Part shown: in pieces, positions 24,449 to 32,569 of the stretch | How positions within the stretch are numbered: position 1 is the first letter of the stretch | Layout: each line of letters starts with the position of its first letter | DNA from: Roseivirga sp. | GTDB taxonomy: Bacteria; Bacteroidota; Bacteroidia; Cytophagales; Cyclobacteriaceae | Reading direction: 5' to 3' | Assembly (NCBI GenBank): GCA_029262895.1 | Contig: JAJCYM010000047.1 | Location: forward strand, 23,326-87,325 | DNA length: 64,000 bases | The notes under the pieces: generated by a model | Databases searched by the model: none | Told to the model about the DNA's origin: nothing | The model's input: the letters and a program-made list of their open reading frames with translations, nothing else | Program-made: the position numbers and the translations under genes

Positions 24449-24607
24449 TTCTCAAGAGTGGTTGACATCTTACTCAAGAAGCTTAAATTTTTGTCTAGTT
24501 TAAAGGAAATGTCGATTAACGACAACTATATGAATGGATATGACCTGTAAAATAAGTAGCTCCATCTCTAGCTTTGGAAAAAGTTTTATTCACTAAAAAT
24601 TTGAATC

Positions 24608-24982
24608 ATGTTAGAATTATTTTTCAACGGAAGTAGGCTCTTTATGGGTATCATATCTATTGCAGGTGTAATCATGCTCATACTATCAGTTATCAATGTT
24701 AAAGGTGTTTTGAGTAAATCTCGAGGTCAGGAGTCATTAAAGAATATTAAGCGAATAAGAGAAATAGGTCTCTTTGCATTGATTGTAGGAGTTCTTGCGA
24801 GTATAATTGATCTGATGGGACTATTTCAGGCTATTGAAATGGCAGGCGAAGCGTCCATAAGCATATTGGGAGCAGGTCTGAAATTGACTTTCATTACTAC
24901 ACTCTATGGTTTGATCATCTATGCGTTGTCACTACTGATAACCATGGGACTTAGGTGGGGAGTCAGTAAGTCCTTGTCTTGA
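24608..24982 (+). CDS. Small MotA/TolQ/ExbB-like membrane protein
   Basis: A 124-residue protein with three membrane helices (about 12-32, 55-77, 88-115). The last two and GEASISILGAGLKLTFITTLYGLIIYALSLLI look like the proton-channel core of MotA/TolQ/ExbB proteins (small residues then T..Y/FG). It lacks the cytoplasmic domain of full-length members and no ExbD/MotB partner gene is beside it. It diverges from the LytTR regulator, which is therefore a candidate controller. Confidence 0.6.
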   Translation: MLELFFNGSRLFMGIISIAGVIMLILSVINVKGVLSKSRGQESLKNIKRIREIGLFALIVGVLASIIDLMGLFQAIEMAGEASISILGAGLKLTFITTLYGLIIYALSLLITMGLRWGVSKSLS

Positions 24983-25162
24983 GTATTAAAGAACGTAGCG
25001 GGTAATTTTCAGAGGTGAGTTCTATTTGGAGCCAGTGAGGGGCTTTGTATTAGCTTTGTCAGGGCCGGGAGACGCAACAAGGTGAGCAGCGCACGAATTC
25101 GATATGACCTGATGAAGTATCGGAACAGATGCAGTTGACTTGCGACCAACAGGAGCAACTGA

Positions 25163-25459
25163 TTAAAGCTTAGACTTCTTTGGATCTTGTCGAGTATCAA
25201 AAAGAGTGGCTAATTGAATTTTATCCTTTTGAATTCTATAATAAAGACTGGTTTGTTTGCCTACAACACACCTTCTAACATTATTCCTTTTTCCAGTGGC
25301 TGGATACATTTTAGGACGTGTTGAAATGGCTTCTAGAACTTCCTCGATTCTCTGAATATAATTTCTTGTAACTTTCTCTCCCCATTCGTCATGGAGATAA
25401 CTAACAATAGATAGGAATTCATTCCTGGCCCTGGGCGACCATTCTATTGGTTTTTTCAT
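25163..25459 (-). CDS. RelE/ParE-family toxin
   Basis: A 98-residue toxin of a type II module. KPIEWSPRARNEFLSIVSYLHDEWGEKVTRNYIQRIEEVLEAISTRPKMYP and the C-terminal RRCVVGKQTSLYYRIQKDKIQLATLFDTRQDPKK show the ParE pattern (W/Y-x-x-x-A...L..I..Y; R..v...ylvfY.v..d.I.i..i.d.RQ). ParE-like members poison gyrase; RelE-like ones cut mRNA. The sequence alone favours ParE. It overlaps the antitoxin gene by 4 bases and is translated after it, the usual order. Confidence 0.88.
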   Translation of the reverse strand: MKKPIEWSPRARNEFLSIVSYLHDEWGEKVTRNYIQRIEEVLEAISTRPKMYPATGKRNNVRRCVVGKQTSLYYRIQKDKIQLATLFDTRQDPKKSKL

Positions 25460-25683
25460 AGTTGGTACTTCTCACGTACCTCTTTCATAACCTGATCATG
25501 TGGGATTCCCTCACCTCTATCAAGTTGTGCCAGCCCCTCATCTATAGCTAGTCTTTCTTCTTCAGAAATTTGATCCCACCAATCTTGTCCTTCTTTGATG
25601 GCCTTAAGCTGTTTCAAGATTTCGGCATCCTTTAATTCTGTTAGCCAATGGATAAGATCAATCTTTGCCGCTTGTATGTCCAT
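25456..25683 (-). CDS. Antitoxin of the ParE-type module
   Basis: A 75-residue protein, acidic and helical, ending in QVMKEVREKYQL. The part IKEGQDWWDQISEEERLAIDEGLAQLDRGEGIPHDQVMKEVREKY is a typical toxin-wrapping tail of the 'addiction module component' antitoxins paired with ParE toxins in Bacteroidota. The N-terminal half (LIHWLTELKDAEILKQLKAI) is a short helical part without an obvious HTH. First gene of the two-gene module. Confidence 0.85.
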   Translation of the reverse strand: MDIQAAKIDLIHWLTELKDAEILKQLKAIKEGQDWWDQISEEERLAIDEGLAQLDRGEGIPHDQVMKEVREKYQL

Positions 25684-26059
25684 ACTTCAAATTAACGAAT
25701 TATAGAGATAAAAGTATAGGATGATATTGCAATGCAATACTTTGACCTGGATCTATTGGAGAATCCGGGGCATTCACATGGGCTTCCACTGGCGTTAGTA
25801 TTGGTCACGAAAACAAGTTCGCGCCAGCGGAGTGCGTATTAAGATCAGAGGTGCAATTCAAGCCCAGAAATAGAGTGTAAGTACTGAGCTCAACATGCTT
25901 ACACTTTTGGAATAATTAATAGTCTTTCTTGAAAGTCTCTTTAAATGAGTTCTTAGGTTCAAATTGTTCCTCTCAATTCTCAGGGTTTGATAGGGGTCTC
26001 TCACATGGAGATTTGAGGGCACAAACGCGCACTAGCGGGGCTTTCTCAAAGTTATAACC
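25684..26059. other. Gene-free accessory stretch of 376 bases
   Basis: No open reading frame with coding character is seen. It includes fragments such as GCGCCAGCGGAGTGCG (about 25820) and GCGCACTAGCGGGGC (about 26025) that resemble worn pieces of dispersed repeats. It separates the toxin-antitoxin module from the RAYT transposase. Confidence 0.5.
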
Positions 26060-26605
26060 TTATATCAAATCAATATCGATTAAACCTTCCAGCCCCAAGT
26101 AGTTTCTGGCACTGCTGTATAAATAGTCTTCTGGTTTTTCTACCCAGCCAGCTGAAATGGGATTGTTATGGATGTAGTTTAATCTTGACTTCATCATTCC
26201 TTTTGTGCTAAGTTCGATCGCGTGATTTTCATGTGTCCAGAACTGCTTTTGTTTATTTCTCTTATTGAACTTTGCATGATATTTGAAAATTCCTGTTAGC
26301 CATTCTCGTCTGCTTTCTTTTGGACTAGATGCCAGTTCCCGGAAAATTGTTTTGGCTGTGTGCTTTTTGAAATCACGGACCGTACCTGATAAATCGTCTG
26401 TTCTGCTTTGAAGGATCGCATGTACATGATTAGTCATGATGACGTAAGCAAATACATTGAGGCCCTTGTTTTGGCGGCAGTATTTTAGGCTATCCAAAAC
26501 AATATCTCTATAGATTTTTCGACTGAAAATGTCTGCCCAACCTACTACTTGAAAGGTGAGGAAGTAAGGGAGGCTTTGATCGTTTATTTGGTATGCTTGG
26601 CCCAA
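26060..26605 (-). mobile_element. REP-associated tyrosine transposase (RAYT, Y1_Tnp)
   Basis: A 181-residue IS200/IS605-related HUH nuclease. The HUH motif is VIMTNHVHAILQS (about residue 58), and the catalytic tyrosine lies in KSRLNYIHNNPISAGWV (about residue 143). LPYFLTFQVVGWADIFSRKIYRDIVLDSL and the FWTHENHAIELST segment are typical of the stand-alone RAYT branch, whose members process REP palindromes and are not bounded as an IS. The gene looks intact. A 21-base palindrome lies upstream (26685-26705), and the window carries at least six other palindromes of similar design that are possible substrates. Confidence 0.88.
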
Positions 26606-26684
26606 GTTTTTGGTATTTGTATGACATAAAATCCAGGCCTAAATCAATATACGCTTTGTGAATTCAAATTACAAAAAGGAACTG

Positions 26685-26705
26685 GGCGTAGTTTGAAACT
26701 ACGCC
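26685..26705. repeat. GTAGTTTGAAACTAC palindrome 1
   Basis: GGCGTAGTTT and its complement flank one G. It lies 80 bases upstream of the RAYT start. Nearly the same palindrome occurs at 28202-28222 (GTCGTAGTTT arms) and a relative at 27511-27533. Confidence 0.8.
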
Positions 26706-26744
26706 ATCTCGATTTGGCTTTGATTTGACTATGTGATATAATGA

Positions 26745-27533
26745 TGTAGTCACAGACTTACACCTAGCTTCCGTTGTTAACAATGGTTTACAATTAATAC
26801 CAAGCGTATATTTTTATTAGGCTATTTAAAATGTCCTCTTTCTTTGTATAACAAATGGTCTTTCTATTGAGCCTTTTAATATGTGTTCTCAAACTCAAAT
26901 GATAACGTTCTATCTTGTTAATGCCTCGATGTTTGATCCGATGAATTTCTTTTGGAATGAGACTTCTGTAGGCTGATAACCTGTCTGTATAGATGGCCCT
27001 GGGCGTGAGATGCAATATTTTTTTAACTACGACCTCCAGATTTTTTGCTGTTCTTGTTCCTACCTTAATGTCGACAACCTGTCCGCTTGACTTTGAAATG
27101 GCACTTATAACCCACCGTCTTTTCTCTTTATTCTTGACATACGTACAAAGCTCATCCAGTTCATATTCATCATTGATTCTATAATAACACCTTGGTTTAA
27201 CAGCCTTACCGATCTTCCTAATCCATCTTATTTGTGTAGTTAAGGCTATGCCTGTTATTGTCTGTATCCCTCTTAAACTATTGCCTGTCTTTAAGCACTT
27301 CATAAACAAGACTTTAACATTGGTTTTACAGGCTATGTACTGATATGATGCTTGCTGGTATTTCTTACAGCTTTTGCAAAGATATTTCTGACGGCCATTT
27401 GCTTGTTTTCCAGCTTTTTGACAGAGACTGTTGCAGTATTGACAATTCATAAGAGAGACTTTTATTATGTGTTTAGGAAAATGAGACCACGAGCTTTGTT
27501 GTAAATATTAAGGTGTAGTTACAAACTACACCT
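26745..27533 (-). mobile_element. IS1-family insertion sequence, about 790 bp
   Basis: The ends carry an imperfect inverted repeat: TGTAGTCACAGACTTACACC at 26745 and, read inward from 27531, TGTAGTTTGTAACTACACC. The span of about 790 bases equals the size of IS1. It contains one transposase gene on the minus strand. The right end itself is a palindrome (27511-27533) that reaches into the 3' end of the next IS1-like gene, so this copy may have inserted there. Exact borders and target duplications could not be fixed by eye. Confidence 0.5.
26794..27450 (-). CDS. IS1-family transposase
   Basis: A 218-residue single-frame transposase. The N-terminal zinc finger has CQYCNSLCQKAGKQANGRQKYLCKSCKKYQQ (InsA-like, CxxC...CxxC), followed by an HTH region. 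The DDE domain (InsB-like) shows D in DEYELDELCTYV, D in AIYTDRLSAYRSL, and the KIERYHLSLRTHIKRLNRKTICYTK block containing the glutamate. All parts are present, so it may be functional. Unlike classical IS1, no frameshift between the two parts is needed. Confidence 0.88.
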   Translation of the reverse strand: MNCQYCNSLCQKAGKQANGRQKYLCKSCKKYQQASYQYIACKTNVKVLFMKCLKTGNSLRGIQTITGIALTTQIRWIRKIGKAVKPRCYYRINDEYELDELCTYVKNKEKRRWVISAISKSSGQVVDIKVGTRTAKNLEVVVKKILHLTPRAIYTDRLSAYRSLIPKEIHRIKHRGINKIERYHLSLRTHIKRLNRKTICYTKKEDILNSLIKIYAWY

Positions 27534-28184
27534 AGATTCTGAAATGCTATTAATTCTTAGACCAGATAATTGATAGCACTTAGTACCAAACCTGTCGTTT
27601 TTAGACTGCTCAAAGAACGATCTGTAGCCTTTTGAATGACTGATACCTTCAATAAATAATAAAGGCCAGTTATAAACCAGATTTGAGGGAATGATGCTTC
27701 GATAAACCATCAGACCATCTGTGGCTATGAACTTGGGCTGAAATGTCAAAGCCCTTGAAATCATAGGCTTTAGGCAATCTATACTTCTTCGACCAACAAC
27801 AAAATCAATAACCTTCTTGCTTATTCGATCATAGATATAGGTAATCCATTGTTGATTCTTCTTTGACTTGCTGTATGTCCATAATTCATCAATCTCGTAA
27901 ATGGCATGGTAGCTGTGTATTTCCGGTCTTTTTAAATTTGATGCCATAGCTCGGATTCTCTTGATCACTGTGGTGCTTGATATTTTCAAGAGTCTTGCTA
28001 TGCCTCTAATGCCTACACCTTCTTTGACCAGGTTGCGTATGCGTTTGTTTGTTGCTAAATGGAGTGCTTTGCTTTTATAACTTGCTTGCTGATACTTCAA
28101 GCACTTTTGGCATCTGTACTTTTGAATACCTGATGGCTGCCTGCCACATTTGTGGCAGTTGCTTTTGCAATACCTACATTTCAT
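27519..28184 (-). pseudogene. IS1-family transposase, C-terminus degenerate
   Basis: 221 residues are open. The zinc finger (CRYCKSNCHKCGRQPSGIQKYRCQKCLKYQQ), HTH and first catalytic Asp (IDELWTYSKSKK) and second (FIATDGLMVYRSIIPSNL) are preserved and parallel the neighbouring copy. From about residue 172 the sequence no longer resembles IS1: the expected NxIER...LR...RLxRKT block with the catalytic Glu is absent in all three frames. The last codons lie in the terminal palindrome of the adjacent IS. I read it as truncated and inactive. Confidence 0.7.
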
Positions 28185-28201
28185 AAGCTACGTTTGAACT
28201 G

Positions 28202-28222
28202 GTCGTAGTTTGAAACTACGAC
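28202..28222. repeat. GTAGTTTGAAACTAC palindrome 2
   Basis: GTCGTAGTTT and its complement around one G, 18 bases upstream of the truncated IS1 transposase start. It differs from the copy at 26685 only in the outer base pairs. A CTACACCTAG motif followed by TTCCG about 85 bases further (28301 on) recurs near 26759 and 27527, so a longer composite repeat is likely. Confidence 0.75.
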
Positions 28223-28990
28223 TTATTATCTTTTATGCTTATTAGAGCCGTTTATATAAAGGCGTAGATGCGCCATGGCCATCCCTTCGGGCCAATCTAC
28301 ACCTAGTTCCGTCATGCGATTTGTGCCTATCAGATAAAATGAAACATGAGGTTTACAAAAACGGCAATAAGGCTTTCTAAGACATCAAATCTTGACCAAA
28401 TAGTATTTGGCCTTTCTCTCTTACCATTTATGTCTAAAAAATATCGCTTGATTTTCAACGACTTAACGCTGAAAACCAAGCGACCAGATAATCTGTAACA
28501 TTACTAATGTTTAGGCACTAAAATTGAAAGCTGAAATTTCAACCCTTCTAATGTCAACAGAGGATACCAACATTACCAGCGAAGAACTGAGCATATTAAA
28601 CTTCAATCCTAAGCAAGTTAAAATTTCAATCGACAATTACCATAAGTAGGTAATATTTTTTCCATAAATGGAATATAAAATGATAGAATGAAACCTTACA
28701 ATGAAAGGATTAGTCTTAGTTCAACTGAACATGTTTTGAACTATATCAATTTGGTTTGTATTGTTTTTCGATATGGTATTGTTTCTCCAAGATGGATTTT
28801 TTGTGCTTTTTAAAGATTTGTCCAGCGATTATTTTGATGAGCGGTGCTTACTCAATATTCAGTCGTCATCCGGTGACTCGAAGTCACCGGATGACTAAGG
28901 CAAAGAATTAATTTCAGCATTCCAATGCCTACTGACATAGGGCTGTCACTTGCCTGGTTTTACTTGCGCTTATAATTCAAAACAATAATT
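28223..28990. other. Gene-poor stretch between the transposases and the GyrI-like operon
   Basis: About 770 bases without a convincing gene. It contains a GGCCATCCCTTCGGGCC hairpin (around 28276), a 32-codon open frame (28551-28649, MSTEDTNITSEELSIL...) that is probably chance or a remnant, and the REP-like palindrome at 28865-28895. It looks like eroded accessory DNA. Confidence 0.5.
28865..28895. repeat. REP-like palindrome, GACTCGAAGTC variant
   Basis: GTCATCCGGTGACT (28865-28878) pairs perfectly with AGTCACCGGATGAC (28882-28895) across CGA. It shares the GTCATC..GTGACT arms with the copy at 45372. Confidence 0.85.
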
Positions 28991-29158
28991 ATGAGTGACA
29001 AACAAATGATTACGGAAATGGTGCTCTTTAAAATAAAGCCAGAGCATATTTCAGGCCATGCGGAGGCCGCAGGTCAGGATATCTATGACAGGACTGAAAA
29101 AGGAAAGTTCCCATTAATTATGGCTGCCTTTGAGAAAATTGATTTTTTGACCAATTAA
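28991..29158 (+). CDS. Short protein (55 residues), possible alpha/beta-barrel fragment
   Basis: ATG at 28991 opens 55 codons ending TAA at 29158, 9 bases before the GyrI-like gene. The sequence begins MSDKQMITEMVLFKIKPEHI, like the first strand and helix of ABM/Dabb-type dimeric alpha/beta-barrel proteins, then ends after one helix and strand (PLIMAAFEKIDFLTN). It could be a genuine small gene co-expressed with the operon or the truncated front of a longer one. Tight spacing and codon character favour a real gene. Confidence 0.5.
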   Translation: MSDKQMITEMVLFKIKPEHISGHAEAAGQDIYDRTEKGKFPLIMAAFEKIDFLTN

Positions 29159-29167
29159 TTTAATATC

Positions 29168-29767
29168 ATGAGCAAGCTGGATTTTGTAAAAACAGAGAAA
29201 GATTACTACAGTGCCAAGGCACAACCTGCTTTGGTAGAATTAGGCGCCTATCAGTATATTACCAGCCAAGGCAATTCCGCACCGGAAGACCCTGCCTTCA
29301 CTCAGGCCATTGGCAGTTTGTATGGTCTGGCCTACCCCTTAAAATTTGCCTATAAGGGTATGGATAAGGACTTTACGATGCCCAAAATGGAGGCCTATTG
29401 GTGGATGGAAAAAGATATTCCTTTTGAAGAGGCTGTTCGAACCGATTGGCATTGGAAATTGATGATCCCGATGCCCGATTTTGTAGAAGAATCTGAATTT
29501 CAAAAAGTCCTTGAAAGCGCAAGGGAGAAAGGTAAGGTGCATAAAGAAACAACCATCAACTTTGAAGCAATTCATGAAGACAAAGTGGTTCAGGTACTTC
29601 ATCTGGGATCTTATGAAGAAGAAAAAGAGAGCATAGGAAAGGTCATGGATTTTATAGAAGAACAAGGACTTGAGGTGAATGGTCATCATCGTGAAATCTA
29701 CTTATCCGACCCGATGAAGACAGCCACAGAAAAACTCAGAACTATCTTAAGGTATGCCGTGAAATGA
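29168..29767 (+). CDS. GyrI-like small-molecule-binding domain protein
   Basis: A 199-residue protein of the GyrI-like (SRPBCC-unrelated, SHS2-duplicated) family. KVKTEKDYYSAKAQPALVELGAYQYITSQGNSAPEDPAFTQAIGSLYGLAYPLKF at the start and the GMDKDFTMPKMEAYWWMEKD, WHWKLMIPMPDFV and QVLHLGSYEEEKESIGKVMDFIEEQGL blocks are characteristic of the stand-alone branch, with GHHREIYLSDPMKTATEKLRTILRYAV closing. Such proteins bind, and some hydrolyse, hydrophobic or cationic compounds. Its stop overlaps the DHFR-like start (ATGA). First larger gene of a four-gene operon. Confidence 0.85.
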   Translation: MSKLDFVKTEKDYYSAKAQPALVELGAYQYITSQGNSAPEDPAFTQAIGSLYGLAYPLKFAYKGMDKDFTMPKMEAYWWMEKDIPFEEAVRTDWHWKLMIPMPDFVEESEFQKVLESAREKGKVHKETTINFEAIHEDKVVQVLHLGSYEEEKESIGKVMDFIEEQGLEVNGHHREIYLSDPMKTATEKLRTILRYAVK

Positions 29768-30294
29768 GAAAAGTTAAACTATATATCGCCATGTCGTTGG
29801 ATGGCAAGATTGCCGGTCCTGATGATGACGTGAAATGGCTGGAAGAACTACCCAACCCTGAGAAATCGGATTATGGCTATGGTGATTTCTACAAGTCGGT
29901 TGATACTACCATTATGGGAAATAGTACTTACAAAATGATCCAGAAATTTGGCGGTAAGTTTCCCTACCCGGATACTATCAATTATGTGGTTACACGTGAT
30001 GCCTCTTTGAAAGACAATGCTGATGTATCATTCACAAACGATCCGGTTAGCCTGATATCAGAACTAAAAAGCCAGGAAGGTGCAGACATTTGGCTGATTG
30101 GCGGAGGCCAACTGAACTCAGTGCTTTGGAATGAGGGTCTGGTTGACGAGTTACATGTTTACATGATGCCCATTGTGCTTGGCGAAGGCATCTCCCTGTT
30201 TGAAAGCCTTCCGAAAAGAGCGGCATTAAAACTCTTGCATAGCACCAGCTATAGTTCTGGAGTGTGTAGTTTAATATATTCGATAAAAAAGTAA
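29764..30294 (+). CDS. Dihydrofolate-reductase-like protein (RibD C-terminal family)
   Basis: A 176-residue NADPH-type reductase fold: MRKVKLYIAMSLDGKIAGPDDDVKWLEEL, TTIMGNSTYKMI, YVVTRD, IWLIGGGQLNSVLWNEGLVDELHVYMMPIVLGEGISLFE. This is the YwjB/YyaP-like group of the RibD C-terminal domain family, common in soil and marine bacteria, often of unknown substrate. It is coupled to the GyrI-like gene by a 4-base overlap and abuts the AlkD-like gene (TAA then ATG with no gap). Confidence 0.88.
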   Translation: MRKVKLYIAMSLDGKIAGPDDDVKWLEELPNPEKSDYGYGDFYKSVDTTIMGNSTYKMIQKFGGKFPYPDTINYVVTRDASLKDNADVSFTNDPVSLISELKSQEGADIWLIGGGQLNSVLWNEGLVDELHVYMMPIVLGEGISLFESLPKRAALKLLHSTSYSSGVCSLIYSIKK

Positions 30295-31383
30295 ATGGCG
30301 GAGCTTCTAAAAGATCAATACTACCTATGGTCCTTTTATGAGAAGTTGGGAGAAGCTCTGGAAAGCCAATTACCCGACTTCGATAGGGCCCATTTGCTCA
30401 AAAAGGTTGCAGATCAAAAAATAATTGAGCTGGACCTGAAAACCAAAATGTACGAGTCGGCCAGACTGATGCATCAATTTTTACCTCATGCCTATGAAAA
30501 TCAACTGGGTATTGTATTGAAGCTCGGGCCGGTTTTTGGTGGGCTTGAAGGGATGTTTTTACCGGCCTGGGTAGAGCTATTTGGGTTGGATAATCCAGCA
30601 GCATCCGTTCAAGGGCTTTATGAGTTAACAAAGCATTCCAGTGCTGAATTTTCCATTCGACCTTTTATCATTCAGGATCAGTCGCTGGTGCTAAAGGAAA
30701 TGCTGACTTGGAGCAGAGATGAAAACGAACATGTGCGCAGATTGGCCTCTGAAGGATGTCGTCCAAGACTGCCATGGGCTATGGCAATCTCTGAATTAAA
30801 GAGGGACCCCGAGCCGATATTCCCAATCCTTGATGAACTTAAGGCGGATGAGTCGCTATACGTCCGAAAATCGGTGGCCAATAATATCAACGACATCACC
30901 AAAGACAATCCCGATTTGGCATTAGACCTGGTTGAGGGCTGGGGCTTCGGGCAGCACAAGCATACGGATTGGATCATCAAACACGGACTGCGCAGCCTGA
31001 TAAAAGCGGGCAATCAACGGGCGCTAAAATTGCTGGGCTTTGAACCACCTAAGGTGAGCATAGACAAATTTCAACTGGCAAATAACCAGGTCAAAATTGG
31101 AGATAATCTGAACATGAAGCTCACCTTGATCAATAAGGGCAAAGACGCTACGCTGATGCTGGATTACACGGTGCACTTTGTCAGAGCCAAGGGGAAAATG
31201 GGCAAGAAGGTTTTTAAATGGAAAAACTTTGCCTTGAAAGCTGAGGAATCGATCGTTTTATCGAAATCACATTCTTTTAAGCTGATCAATACCAGAAGAT
31301 ACTATCCGGGAACGCATAAGGTGGAGGTGCAGGTGAATGGAGAAATTGTAACTTTCGAGGAGTTCCAACTATTAGATGTTTGA
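30295..31383 (+). CDS. DNA alkylation repair (AlkD-like, HEAT-repeat) protein
   Basis: A 362-residue protein. About residues 1-245 are helical HEAT-like repeats of the AlkC/AlkD DNA glycosylase group, with SVQGLYELTKHSSAEFSIRPFI, WSRDENEHVRRLASEGCRPRLPWA (the conserved arginine-rich, lesion-side helix), LKADESLYVRKSVANNINDITKDNPDLALDL and HTDWIIKHGLRSLIKAGNQRAL. Residues 250-360 form an Ig-like beta domain seen in AlkC-type members. It would excise 3-alkylpurines without base flipping, and its placement with a DHFR-like and a GyrI-like gene suggests a small stress operon. Confidence 0.87.
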   Translation: MAELLKDQYYLWSFYEKLGEALESQLPDFDRAHLLKKVADQKIIELDLKTKMYESARLMHQFLPHAYENQLGIVLKLGPVFGGLEGMFLPAWVELFGLDNPAASVQGLYELTKHSSAEFSIRPFIIQDQSLVLKEMLTWSRDENEHVRRLASEGCRPRLPWAMAISELKRDPEPIFPILDELKADESLYVRKSVANNINDITKDNPDLALDLVEGWGFGQHKHTDWIIKHGLRSLIKAGNQRALKLLGFEPPKVSIDKFQLANNQVKIGDNLNMKLTLINKGKDATLMLDYTVHFVRAKGKMGKKVFKWKNFALKAEESIVLSKSHSFKLINTRRYYPGTHKVEVQVNGEIVTFEEFQLLDV

Positions 31384-32495
31384 AAATCCTCCTGGCACCG
31401 GATAAGTTTAAAGGCTCTCTTTCAGCCATGGAAGCTTGTGAGGCCATGGAACAGGGCATCAGGAAGCTTGATAAGACCATAGATGTCATCAAATGCCCCA
31501 TGGCAGATGGTGGTGAAGGTACCCTGGATGTTCTGGAGCAACATTTAGTGTTGGAGCGGGTTTATTGCCAGGTTTCCAATCCCTTAATGAGATCAATTGA
31601 GGCTTACTACTTGAGCGACAATGAAGTGGCCTATATAGAAATGGCTCAGGCCTCCGGACTCCAATGCTTACAGCCTTCGGAGTATGACCCTTTAAAAACC
31701 AGCTCTTATGGGACTGGCGAATTGATTGAACATGCCATTGAATCCGGTGTTGGGGAAATTTATTTATTAATAGGGGGTAGTGCCACTAATGATGGTGGTA
31801 TTGGCATGGCTGCAGCCCTTGGTTTCGATTTTTTGGATAAAAATGGCCAAAGGGTCACCCCCAACGGGCAAGGACTAAGTTTAATTGAGAGGGTTGTTCC
31901 ACCACAATATCCCGACTTATTGAAAGGCATCCACTTCACAGTTTTAACTGATGTACAGAATCTCCTTTGTGGTAGGCAGGGGGCTGCACATGTTTATGCC
32001 AAACAAAAGGGTGCGGACGAAGCCATGATCAATCAACTGGATGATGGACTTGTGCATTTGAGTAGACTGCTTAAAAATGGATTTGAGCAATTATCAGGAG
32101 CCGGTGCTGCCGGTGGCCTCGGCTATGGAGCCATGACATTTTTAGCAGCGGAATTGAGGTCAGGTGTGGATTTTATCATGGAGACTATCGACTTTGAAAA
32201 CAAGTTGAAGTCCGTGGACTTGGTGATCACCGGAGAAGGCAAGCTGGATTTGCAAACACTTGAAGGTAAAGTGGTTTTTGCAGTATGCCAAAGGGCAAAG
32301 TATATTGACATCAAAGTTGCTGTGATTTGTGGCGATGTAGAAAGCCCCGAATATATAAAGCAGGCATTGGGGGCATTTGGGGTCTATTCTCTTTTGACCC
32401 CTGAAGTTTCAACCAAGTTCGCCATGACAAACGCGTCAGAGTTGATCGAACGAAATGTCACAGTTTTACTTAAAGAATTTATATCTGAAGACTAA
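31380..32495 (+). CDS. Glycerate kinase (GarK/GlxK family)
   Basis: A 371-residue kinase that phosphorylates D-glycerate to 2-phosphoglycerate. MKILLAPDKFKGSLSAMEACEAMEQGI, CPMADGGEGTLDVL, YIEMAQASGL, SSYGTGELIEHAI, LLIGGSATNDGGIGMAAALGF, GAGAAGGLGYG and VITGEGKLDLQTLEGKV are the family motifs. The start is TTG at 31380, overlapping the AlkD-like stop as TTGA. Length is normal. Product goes to glycolysis; whether the partner pathway is glyoxylate or serine catabolism is not visible here. Confidence 0.94.
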   Translation: MKILLAPDKFKGSLSAMEACEAMEQGIRKLDKTIDVIKCPMADGGEGTLDVLEQHLVLERVYCQVSNPLMRSIEAYYLSDNEVAYIEMAQASGLQCLQPSEYDPLKTSSYGTGELIEHAIESGVGEIYLLIGGSATNDGGIGMAAALGFDFLDKNGQRVTPNGQGLSLIERVVPPQYPDLLKGIHFTVLTDVQNLLCGRQGAAHVYAKQKGADEAMINQLDDGLVHLSRLLKNGFEQLSGAGAAGGLGYGAMTFLAAELRSGVDFIMETIDFENKLKSVDLVITGEGKLDLQTLEGKVVFAVCQRAKYIDIKVAVICGDVESPEYIKQALGAFGVYSLLTPEVSTKFAMTNASELIERNVTVLLKEFISED

Positions 32496-32569
32496 GAATC
32501 ACATGTCAGCATAGGCATTTTGTTGTACACGTTTTAAAACCTATTATCAGGAAATTGGTATAATGGGTA

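Noticed and set aside
28141..28158. CTGCCACA/TGTGGCAG palindrome
   Set aside because: It falls within the zinc-finger codons of the IS1 transposase and is explained by CxxC coding.
28551..28649. 32-codon open frame in the gap before the GyrI-like operon
   Set aside because: Too short, no neighbour coupling and no recognisable pattern.
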